DNA of 18,291 nucleotides from an uncultured Francisella sp. (GTDB lineage: Bacteria; Pseudomonadota; Gammaproteobacteria; Burkholderiales; Neisseriaceae): the NCBI GenBank assembly GCA_943914555.1, contig CALUCM010000023.1, positions 1 through 18,291 of the forward strand. The letters run 5' to 3'. Below are positions 7,818-13,980 of this stretch, one piece after another. Made by a program: the position numbers and the translations under genes. The notes below the pieces were generated by a model. It was not told where the DNA came from. It saw only the letters and a list, made by a program, of their open reading frames with translations, and searched no databases. Positions within the stretch are counted from its first letter, which is position 1, and every line of letters begins with the position of its first letter.

Positions 7818-9104
7818 ATGACAGACAAACAAAAAAAAGTGGCGATTATTGGTGGTAATCGTATTCCATTTGCCCGCTCCAATGGTGCTTATATGGGCCA
7901 GTCAAACGCAAAGATGTTTACTGCCGCACTAGAGGGTCTGATACAACGATTCAGCTTAAGTGGTAAACACTTGGGAGAGGTTGTTGGTGGGGCTGTATTA
8001 AAACACAGTCGAGATTTCAATCTGATTCGAGAATGTGTATTAGGCTCTAGCTTAGATCCACAAACACCTGGCAATGATGTACAACAGGCCTGTATTACAG
8101 GATTACAAGCAGCATTTCAGGTTGCTAATAAAATTAATCTAGGCATTATTGAATGCGGCATTGCTGGTGGTGTCGATACCACTTCTGATGCACCAATTGC
8201 AGTAGGGGCCAAAACAAGACAAGCCCTAATTAAAGCAGGTGCTGCCAAGAGTTTAGGAGAACGCTTAAAAGCTCTGACCGGTATTTCATTAAGCAATTTG
8301 ATTGAACCACCACAGAATAAAGAGCCCCGTACTGGTTTATCAATGGGGGAACATGCAGCAATCACTGCTTTAGAGTGGGGCATTACTCGTGAAGCGCAAG
8401 ATGAACTAGCCTATCTAAGTCACAAGAACTTAGCTGATGCTTACGAAGAAGGTTTTTTTGATGATTTAATGACTCCTTTTGCTGGTTTAGAACGTGATTC
8501 CAATCTACGTGCTGATACCACGATAGAAAAATTGGCTACTCTTAAACCAGTGTTTGGTAAGGGCGCACAAGCGACAATGACTGCAGGTAATTCCACTCCA
8601 CTGACTGATGGTGCCTCTACTGTTTTACTTGCTTCAGAAGAATGGGCCAAAGCGCAAGGTTTGCCTATCCTAGCCTACTTAACTTATCAAGAAACTGCAG
8701 CTATTGATTTTACTGGCAAAACTGGTAAGCAAGAGGGTTTATTAATGGCACCTGCTTATGCTGTTGCCAAAATGCTAAAGCGGGCTGGTTTAAAATTACA
8801 AGATTTTGATTTCTATGAAATGCATGAAGCCTTCGCTTCCCAGGTATTGGCTACTTTAAAAGCTTGGGAAAGTGAAGCTTTTTGTAAAGAACGTCTTGGT
8901 TTGGACCAAGCTTTAGGCCCAATTGATCGCCGCAAACTTAATGTTAAGGGCTCGTCTTTGGGCTGCGGTCATCCTTTTGCGGCAACCGGTGGGCGCATTT
9001 TGGCCACTGCTGCCAAACTACTTAATCAAAAGGGCGGCGGTAAAGCTCTAATCTCCATCTGTGCTGCTGGTGGACAAGGCGCAACTGCGATTCTTGAAAA
9101 ATAA
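7818..9104 (+). CDS. fadI: Acetyl-CoA acyltransferase, FadI-type thiolase
   Basis: Thiolase of the FadI / trifunctional-protein beta class, which splits 3-oxoacyl-CoA with CoA in the last step of beta-oxidation (or condenses acyl-CoAs in reverse). 428 residues, near the 436 of E. coli FadI. The nucleophile is C92 in QQACITGLQAAF, close to the ACLTGYQA of FadI; the second motif reads EMHEAFA (H336), with His where most thiolases have Asn, a mark of this class; the catalytic H385 is in LGCGHPFAATGGR and C415 in CAAGGQGA. All catalytic residues are therefore present. AAGGA (7806-7810) is 7 bases before the ATG. The usual partner fadJ is not adjacent: upstream is the LptA-like gene and downstream a terminator, so it appears monocistronic. 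A plain acetyl-CoA acetyltransferase role remains possible. Confidence 0.85.
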   Translation: MTDKQKKVAIIGGNRIPFARSNGAYMGQSNAKMFTAALEGLIQRFSLSGKHLGEVVGGAVLKHSRDFNLIRECVLGSSLDPQTPGNDVQQACITGLQAAFQVANKINLGIIECGIAGGVDTTSDAPIAVGAKTRQALIKAGAAKSLGERLKALTGISLSNLIEPPQNKEPRTGLSMGEHAAITALEWGITREAQDELAYLSHKNLADAYEEGFFDDLMTPFAGLERDSNLRADTTIEKLATLKPVFGKGAQATMTAGNSTPLTDGASTVLLASEEWAKAQGLPILAYLTYQETAAIDFTGKTGKQEGLLMAPAYAVAKMLKRAGLKLQDFDFYEMHEAFASQVLATLKAWESEAFCKERLGLDQALGPIDRRKLNVKGSSLGCGHPFAATGGRILATAAKLLNQKGGGKALISICAAGGQGATAILEK

Positions 9105-9136
9105 AAATAGCAGTAATCTACCAAGCTTTACCTTAT

Positions 9137-9168
9137 AAAAACCAGCGGATTTTTCTGCTGGTTTTTTA
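9137..9168. terminator. Bidirectional intrinsic terminator between fadI and nusB
   Basis: AAAACCAGC pairs with GCTGGTTTT around GGATTTTTCT; the stem extends by G-U, G-C and A-U pairs, leaving a TTTT loop. On the + strand it is followed by a run of six T; on the - strand the A-run becomes a U-run. It therefore serves both fadI (+) and ribH-nusB (-), which converge here. Confidence 0.9.
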
Positions 9169-9185
9169 TTTAACCAATAGATTAA

Positions 9186-9632
9186 TCAGCGTGCTTCATT
9201 GGGTCTTACGTGAAAAAGCAGCTGGTCAAGTACCCCGTTAATAAAACGGTAACTTTCATTTTTACCATAGATCTTCACTAACTCCACCGCTTCATTAATA
9301 ATAACCGCAGCTGGAGTTTCCTGAAAATGGCTAAGTTCATATGCAGCTAACACTAAAGCGGCTTTTTCCACCCAACTTACTTCAGACCATGGGCGATCCA
9401 AATGTGGACTAAGAATGCTCTCATAGTTTTTTTCTTCAATATAACAACCTTTAAGCAATTGATCAAAAAAAACCTCATCAACCCGAGGTTTTTTATCCGT
9501 CACCGCTAGCACAAAAGTATCTGTGGATTTAATATTGTCCATCAGTGTTGTCACACTCTGCCCTGGATTAGCCCAATATTGATACATGGCTTGTAATGCG
9601 AACTCTCGTGCGCGACGTCGTGGCGTTCTCAT
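9186..9632 (-). CDS. nusB: Transcription antitermination / ribosome biogenesis factor NusB
   Basis: All-helical RNA-binding protein that, with NusE (S10), binds boxA of rRNA leader transcripts and supports antitermination and 30S assembly. 148 residues against 139 in E. coli. The start MRTPRRRAREFALQAMYQW-like segment (RRRAREFALQAMYQY) carries the family's Arg-rich helix 1, and the C-terminal half has the signature AALVLAAYELSHF, PAAVIINEAVELVKIYG and SYRFINGVLDQL. It begins 37 bases downstream of ribH on the same strand, the common ribH-nusB pairing, and is probably expressed from the ribH promoter. Transcription ends at the shared terminator. Confidence 0.97.
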   Translation of the reverse strand: MRTPRRRAREFALQAMYQYWANPGQSVTTLMDNIKSTDTFVLAVTDKKPRVDEVFFDQLLKGCYIEEKNYESILSPHLDRPWSEVSWVEKAALVLAAYELSHFQETPAAVIINEAVELVKIYGKNESYRFINGVLDQLLFHVRPNEAR

Positions 9633-9669
9633 AATAAACTCAGCTCACTCTCTTTAACTAACTAGCAAA

Positions 9670-10146
9670 TCAATATTTTTTCGCAAAAGATGATTTCAAA
9701 ATACGCCGATAATTGGCCATCTCAACTACTGTAGCGGATACGGCTTTGCCTTTCTCTTGCACACGCTCTTTTGCTTGTTGCTCATTTTCTACCGTCAATA
9801 TAGCATTACCAATTGCTAGATTAAGTTCCAAGCTCACTTGCATCACAGCCCGAGCTGAAACATCTGATACGATTTCAAAATGATAGGTATCTCCTCTCAT
9901 AACAATACCTAAAGCAATCAGTGCATCAAACTGGGGCCCTGATTGTGCGAGCTGACGCAGAGCAATAGGCACTTCAAGTGATCCTGGTACAGTAATAGCA
10001 TATATATTTTGCTTTTTAACGCCGAGAGACAATAACTCTTGTATACAAGCGTTATATAATTCATCCCCCAACTCTTCTTGAAATCGAGCGCGAGCAACAC
10101 CAATCACCAAATTTTCTCCCTCTAAAGAAGGCATATATTTGTGCAT
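9670..10146 (-). CDS. ribH: 6,7-dimethyl-8-ribityllumazine synthase
   Basis: Penultimate enzyme of riboflavin synthesis; condenses 5-amino-6-ribitylamino-uracil with 3,4-dihydroxy-2-butanone 4-phosphate. 158 residues, the normal size of this shell-forming protein. Conserved features are the N-terminal VIGVARARFQEELGDELYNACI (aromatic substrate contact replaced within ARF), TVPGSLEVPIAL, ALGIVMRGDTYHFEIVSDV with the catalytic-type His in the GDTYHFE segment, and GNAILTVENEQQA. A strong AAGGAGAT (10153-10160) sits 6 bases before the ATG. nusB follows. The other rib genes (ribD, ribE, ribBA) are not adjacent: upstream is the divergent dnaJ. The 5' leader from the predicted promoter is only about 25 bases, too short for an FMN riboswitch. 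Confidence 0.96.
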   Translation of the reverse strand: MHKYMPSLEGENLVIGVARARFQEELGDELYNACIQELLSLGVKKQNIYAITVPGSLEVPIALRQLAQSGPQFDALIALGIVMRGDTYHFEIVSDVSARAVMQVSLELNLAIGNAILTVENEQQAKERVQEKGKAVSATVVEMANYRRILKSSFAKKY

Positions 10147-10152
10147 GAGATG

Positions 10153-10160
10153 ATCTCCTT
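10153..10160 (-). promoter_or_regulatory. Strong ribosome binding site of ribH
   Basis: On the - strand the sequence AAGGAGAT is a near-perfect Shine-Dalgarno with a 6-base spacer to the ribH ATG at 10146. It is the strongest ribosome site in the window. Confidence 0.85.
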
Positions 10161-10177
10161 TATTGCAATTCTGCTTT

Positions 10178-10183
10178 ATTATA
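10178..10183 (-). promoter_or_regulatory. Likely -10 element of the ribH-nusB promoter
   Basis: The - strand reads TATAAT, a perfect -10, placed so that transcription would start about 25 bases before the ribH ATG. No good -35 is seen at 16-18 bases (the region there is T-rich), so the promoter may depend on AT-rich upstream DNA. Confidence 0.5.
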
Positions 10184-10229
10184 CGAATTTTGCCCGTGGA
10201 ATAAAATAAAAATATAAATTAACTGATTT

Positions 10230-10260
10230 CCCTTGAATTTAGATAAAAAATCCTTATCTA
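10230..10260 (+). promoter_or_regulatory. Predicted sigma-32 (RpoH) heat-shock promoter of dnaJ
   Basis: CCCTTGAA (10230-10237) matches the conserved -35 core of E. coli heat-shock promoters, and CCTTATCTA (10252-10260) agrees with the -10 form CCCCATNTA at 6 of 8 defined bases; the 14-base spacer is in the known range. Transcription would begin near 10267, about 25 bases before the dnaJ ATG and downstream of the TTG at 10233 that a longer open frame would use. Confidence 0.68.
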
Positions 10261-10292
10261 TAGCGAAGTTCCTTAATCAAGATAAGTTTGGC

Positions 10293-11411
10293 ATGAGCGA
10301 AAAAAATTTTTACGATATTCTGGGTGTAAACAAAACTGCATCTAATGAAGAAATTACCAAAGCGTTTCGTAAGCTTGCGATGAAGTATCATCCGGATCGA
10401 AATCCTAATAATAAAGAGGCTGAGGAAAAATTTAAAGAAATCCAAAAAGCCTATGGTGTCTTATCTGATGAAAAAAAACGGCAACAATACGATCAATTCG
10501 GTGAAGCTGGTTTTGATCCTAATATGAGTGGCTTTAGTGCAGGTGGTCATTTTGATTTTGGCGACATATTTAGTCAGGTATTTGGTGGTGTTCGCGGCAC
10601 AGCTCAAAGTGCTCACTCACAGGCTTATCAAGGAGCAGATCTCCATTACGACCTTCCACCCATCTCTTTACAAGAGGCAGCCCGAGGCGTAAAAAAAACC
10701 ATCCGTTTTCAAGCGGAAGAAGAATGTGATGTATGTCATGGTAGCGGAGCTAAACCGGGCAGTGATATTATTACCTGCCATACATGCCATGGCAGTGGTA
10801 CCATTAGTGTTAAACAGGGATTTTTTCATCTTCAACAAACTTGCCCTACTTGTCATGGTAGTGGTAAAGAAATCAAAGAACCCTGCAGCAAATGCCACGG
10901 CTTAGGCCGTATACGTACCACCAAAACCTTGGATGTCACTATTCCTGCTGGAATTGATGAAGGACAAGCAATTCGCCTGGCTCATCAAGGAGAAATGGGA
11001 GGTAATGGTGGACCAAATGGTGATTTGTATGTACGTATTCACATCAAACCAGATCCTATCTTACGGCGTGATGGTATGCACCTGCATTGTGAAGTACCCG
11101 TAGATATTGTCACTGCTACCCTGGGAGGGAGTGTAAGTGTGCCAACACTTGATAGCCAAGTAAAACTAACTGTTCCCAAAGGAAGTCAAAACGGACAGAC
11201 TTTACGTCTGCACGGCAAAGGCATCAAAGCCGTCAGAGGTAAAGAAGTTGGAGATTTATATTGCCATCTGTTTGTGGAAACTCCAGTGAAGCTAACATCT
11301 AAGCAAGAAGAGCTACTACGGGAGTTTGAGAGCATCTCCAAAGGGCTCTCCTACTCACAGTCTCCAAAGCAAAGCACCTTTTTTGACAAAATCAAACGCT
11401 TTTTTAATTAA
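10293..11411 (+). CDS. dnaJ: Chaperone DnaJ (Hsp40, type A)
   Basis: Co-chaperone that delivers unfolded proteins to DnaK and stimulates its ATPase. 372 residues against 376 in E. coli. From the ATG: J domain, about 4-70, with the essential HPD at 33-35; a Gly/Phe-rich linker, about 71-110; a zinc domain with four CxxCxGxG repeats (C145/C148, C162/C165, C184/C187, C198/C201), all complete; the two C-terminal substrate domains; and the typical tail FFDKIKRFF. The open frame extends 20 codons upstream to a TTG at 10233, but the extension has no DnaJ similarity and overlaps the predicted heat-shock promoter, so ATG 10293 (MSEKNFYDILG) is chosen; its ribosome site is weak. The gene stands alone: dnaK, normally directly upstream in E. 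coli, is replaced by divergent ribH. Because the domain set is complete it is DnaJ proper and not CbpA or a J-only protein. Confidence 0.95.
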   Translation: MSEKNFYDILGVNKTASNEEITKAFRKLAMKYHPDRNPNNKEAEEKFKEIQKAYGVLSDEKKRQQYDQFGEAGFDPNMSGFSAGGHFDFGDIFSQVFGGVRGTAQSAHSQAYQGADLHYDLPPISLQEAARGVKKTIRFQAEEECDVCHGSGAKPGSDIITCHTCHGSGTISVKQGFFHLQQTCPTCHGSGKEIKEPCSKCHGLGRIRTTKTLDVTIPAGIDEGQAIRLAHQGEMGGNGGPNGDLYVRIHIKPDPILRRDGMHLHCEVPVDIVTATLGGSVSVPTLDSQVKLTVPKGSQNGQTLRLHGKGIKAVRGKEVGDLYCHLFVETPVKLTSKQEELLREFESISKGLSYSQSPKQSTFFDKIKRFFN

Positions 11412-11428
11412 TCATTCATCGATGATTA
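11409..11428. repeat. Palindrome joining the two convergent stop codons
   Basis: TAATCAT (11409-11415) and ATGATTA (11422-11428) form a perfect 7-base inverted repeat around TCATCG. The first three bases are the dnaJ stop and the last three, read on the - strand, are the stop of the MaoC-like gene. No T-run follows in either direction, so intrinsic termination is doubtful. Confidence 0.55.
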
Positions 11429-12352
11429 GTGAAGTCCATGATCGGCATCAGCAAGCGGTACAACACGCGCTCTTAAGATAACTTTTTGCTGCTCCGCTTT
11501 TTCTAAGGAATAAACCCAGTTATCTTGATTTTGCTGACATACAAAAAGAGTGGCTTTCCCCGGAACTAAAAATGGTTTGCCAAAATCTACTTCATAACAA
11601 CATGCTTCTGCAAGTTCTTTTTCTGTACTAGACAAGATACGCGCCATCATCCAGCTACCATGCGCAATTATTTGCGGATAACCAAATAATTTAGCAGTAA
11701 AACGGGATATATGAATTGGGTTTCTATCTCCAGAAATACGGGCATACTGACGAATGGTGGTGACTGAAGCATTCACCTCTTCCTTGTGATAATTTTCTGT
11801 TTTTTCAAAGGCATTATTCTTAGAATCGTCTTTTGGCGTATCGCTTAACGAGGTTTTTTGCTTATGCAACATGGTACTCACTTGCTCAAACACCAATTCA
11901 CCACCACAATATACCTCACTAACCACATCAATCAACATGCCCGCACGGTGTTCACGCAAATGACGACAATGTACGTAAATATCAACTATAGCATCAGTTC
12001 TTGTTCTTTTATGGCGAATAATTTCATTGTGAATATGCACAAGGCCTGCTGGTGGGTAGGGAAAATCTTTGCGAGTAAATAATTCAATCACCATAGGAAA
12101 AGCTACAGAATATAAATAAGCCAAAGGTAAATATGTGCTGATTGGCAAACCTGTATTGTGTGTGTATTCTTTCACCTGTTGTGGATCCAAACGATAGGCT
12201 TTTAACACCAAACGTACATTCGGTAATGTCGGGATTTTACTACCTCCATGTGCAACAACCAGTGATTTTTTGATTAATAAGCCTGCAGCTTTTAAATAAC
12301 CTTTCATTAAAGAAGGCAGGTTCTTTAATTCAATATCTTGGTATGTGCTCAT
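11426..12352 (-). CDS. MaoC-like dehydratase with two hot-dog domains
   Basis: Probable (R)-specific enoyl-CoA hydratase / 3-hydroxyacyl dehydratase of the MaoC family, acting on acyl-CoA or acyl-carrier-protein substrates. 308 residues from the ATG at 12352, chosen because AAGGAG (12360-12365 on the + strand coordinates) is 7 bases before it; the frame extends 18 codons further without similarity. The C-terminal half holds the hydratase-2 signature YARISGDRNPIHIS at 203-216 (D209 and H214 as catalytic pair), followed by FGYPQIIAHGSWMMARI. The N-terminal half (about 40-160) looks like the degenerate hot-dog domain common in bacterial two-domain members. A charged, low-complexity linker (KQKTSLSDTPKDDSKNNAF) joins them. 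It converges on dnaJ and diverges from brnQ. True substrate unknown: fatty-acid, polyhydroxyalkanoate or phthiocerol-like pathways are all open. Confidence 0.82.
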   Translation of the reverse strand: MSTYQDIELKNLPSLMKGYLKAAGLLIKKSLVVAHGGSKIPTLPNVRLVLKAYRLDPQQVKEYTHNTGLPISTYLPLAYLYSVAFPMVIELFTRKDFPYPPAGLVHIHNEIIRHKRTRTDAIVDIYVHCRHLREHRAGMLIDVVSEVYCGGELVFEQVSTMLHKQKTSLSDTPKDDSKNNAFEKTENYHKEEVNASVTTIRQYARISGDRNPIHISRFTAKLFGYPQIIAHGSWMMARILSSTEKELAEACCYEVDFGKPFLVPGKATLFVCQQNQDNWVYSLEKAEQQKVILRARVVPLADADHGLH

Positions 12353-12359
12353 TTCCTTG

Positions 12360-12365
12360 CTCCTT
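12360..12365 (-). promoter_or_regulatory. Ribosome binding site deciding the MaoC-like start
   Basis: AAGGAG on the - strand, 7 bases before ATG 12352. A second AAGGA is only 1 base from the ATG and too close. The longer candidate start at 12406 has no such site. Confidence 0.75.
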
Positions 12366-12425
12366 GATTTGCTATGCTGAGTGCTAAAAACAGAAACGCC
12401 ACTCATCTCAACCTAATGATAAAAC

Positions 12426-12442
12426 CATTACAGCTTGTAATG
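12426..12442. promoter_or_regulatory. Perfect palindrome, possible operator
   Basis: CATTACAGCTTGTAATG has perfect 7-base arms around GCT. It lies in the intergenic region between the divergent MaoC-like gene and brnQ, about 30-45 bases downstream of the predicted MaoC transcription start. Size and symmetry suit a dimeric repressor site; it could also form a short RNA hairpin. No regulator gene is adjacent to suggest which protein would bind. Confidence 0.4.
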
Positions 12443-12477
12443 ACAAAGTCCGTATCTTAGGAACACAGACGGGCTCA

Positions 12478-12506
12478 ACTCTACCTAAACAGCTTTTCCT
12501 TGTCAA
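12478..12506 (-). promoter_or_regulatory. Predicted sigma-70 promoter of the MaoC-like gene
   Basis: On the - strand TTGACA (12506-12501) is a perfect -35, followed after exactly 17 bases by TAGAGT (12483-12478), 4 of 6 to the -10 consensus. Transcription would start near 12471, giving a leader of about 119 bases that includes the palindrome at 12426-12442. Confidence 0.6.
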
Positions 12507-12562
12507 TGAACTTATTTACTAACTTCTCAGTATAGTGTTTAGCGGATTATAAAAAGGTAAGG

Positions 12563-12568
12563 TATACT
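12563..12568 (+). promoter_or_regulatory. Possible -10 of the brnQ promoter
   Basis: TATACT is 5 of 6 to the -10 consensus, 34 bases before the brnQ ATG, but no convincing -35 is found 16-18 bases upstream (TTTAGC at 12538-12543 is a poor match at a wide spacing). Confidence 0.3.
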
Positions 12569-12602
12569 CAACTAAGATTCTTTCTTAAGGAATAATTAAA
12601 GT

Positions 12603-13967
12603 ATGCTTAAGCAAATCTTTATATTAGGATTTACCTTTTTCGCCTTATTTTTTGGCGCGGGTAATCTGATCTTTCCTATCAAATTAGGTTGGGAAAGTGG
12701 TTTATATTTTCCCAGTGCAGTTGCTGGCTTTTTAGTTACCGGCGTTGGTCTGCCCATGCTAGGTCTTGCTGCAGGAACATTGGCTTCAGGAGATGTTGCT
12801 CGTTTTCTCAATGAAAAATTAGGAAAGATTTTCTCTACGATATTTTTAACCATTATCTACTTATGTATTGGCCCTTTATTTGTAATCCCAAGAACTGCTA
12901 GTACTTCCTATACCATCGGTATCATGCCCTATCTTAATCACCATCATGCCGTTTATCTTTTTATATTCAGTCTAATCTACTTTGCAATGGTGCTTGGCTT
13001 AAGTTTAAAACCCGGTCGTTTGGCAAACTCAATTGGCCAATTTTTAACCCCTATTTTGCTGCTTACTTTGATCATACTCAGCGCATTTGCCTTTTACTAT
13101 TTAGGGGATCATGTTGCCGATGTAAAAGGTGATTTTCTCACTACTCCTTCATTCACAAATGGCTTTACTGCCGGTTATATGACTATGGATGCCATGGGTC
13201 CTTTTGCTTTTTCTATGATCGCCTTTTCCAGTTTAGCTGCCATGGGAGTGACGCGCTCAAAAGAAGTCATACGCATTACTATTTTCTCTTGCCTGGTTGC
13301 TGCAGTATGTCTTGTACTTGTCTACATAAGTCTAACCTGGATTGGTAATCATTTTCCAGTTGATGCACAGGATATAGCCAGGGCACAGGCCGAGCAAATT
13401 CATGAAGGTGCTTATATTCTTGCCACTGCTGCCCATCAATTATTAGGCATCTTTGGACCAGTTGTTGTTTCTTTAACCGTTGCACTTGCTTGTTTGACTA
13501 CAGCAGCAGGCCTAACAGTAGCACTTTCCGATTATTTTTTTCGTCATCTACGTGAAAATTTACCATTTTTTCGCTATTCAAGCTACGTATTATTGATCAG
13601 CTTTTTGAGTTTATTGATCTCAAACCTTGGACTCAATGAAATTATCAAACTTTCTGTTCCCGTACTCACTTTCCTTTACCCGGTAGCTATTCTAATTATT
13701 TTTTTAATATTGATTGATGAGCTATTTGGCTTACATTCCATACCTTGTCGTCTGACTGTAACTGTAACCACCTTCGTTAGTTTGATTTGTGTTTTATTGC
13801 CAAAACAAAGTATTCAATTCTTTAGAAATTACTACCATATGCTTGGCATTAACTTATCATCACTCACTTTTGTGTGGGTATTACCAGCAGTCATTACTTT
13901 GTTTGCTTCTTGCTTGGTATTTCATCCTTTGCGCATGCATCATCATACAGATGTTGATAATAAATAG
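12603..13967 (+). CDS. brnQ: Branched-chain amino acid:cation symporter, BrnQ/LIVCS family
   Basis: Inner-membrane carrier that imports leucine, isoleucine and valine with Na+ or H+. 454 residues (439 in E. coli BrnQ). The N-terminus has the family hallmark FALFFGAGNLIFP (residues 13-25), then GLPMLGLAAG, GPLFVIPRTASTSY (family motif near residue 100) and MDAMGPFAFSMIAF. About twelve hydrophobic segments run through the protein, ending in a short His-rich cytoplasmic tail (MHHHTDVDNK). AAGGAA (12587-12592) is 10 bases before the ATG. The next gene begins 13 bases after its stop, so the two are probably cotranscribed. Nearby leuCD on the other strand is also a branched-chain amino acid function, but no shared control is seen. 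Confidence 0.95.
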   Translation: MLKQIFILGFTFFALFFGAGNLIFPIKLGWESGLYFPSAVAGFLVTGVGLPMLGLAAGTLASGDVARFLNEKLGKIFSTIFLTIIYLCIGPLFVIPRTASTSYTIGIMPYLNHHHAVYLFIFSLIYFAMVLGLSLKPGRLANSIGQFLTPILLLTLIILSAFAFYYLGDHVADVKGDFLTTPSFTNGFTAGYMTMDAMGPFAFSMIAFSSLAAMGVTRSKEVIRITIFSCLVAAVCLVLVYISLTWIGNHFPVDAQDIARAQAEQIHEGAYILATAAHQLLGIFGPVVVSLTVALACLTTAAGLTVALSDYFFRHLRENLPFFRYSSYVLLISFLSLLISNLGLNEIIKLSVPVLTFLYPVAILIIFLILIDELFGLHSIPCRLTVTVTTFVSLICVLLPKQSIQFFRNYYHMLGINLSSLTFVWVLPAVITLFASCLVFHPLRMHHHTDVDNK

Positions 13968-13980
13968 TAGATAATCATTC

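Noticed and set aside
10233..10292. Extension of dnaJ to a TTG start at 10233
   Set aside because: The extra 20 residues do not resemble DnaJ and overlap the predicted heat-shock promoter; ATG 10293 gives the standard N-terminus.
12353..12406. 18-codon extension of the MaoC-like gene to 12406
   Set aside because: AAGGAG is correctly placed for the ATG at 12352, inside the extension, and the added residues show no domain.
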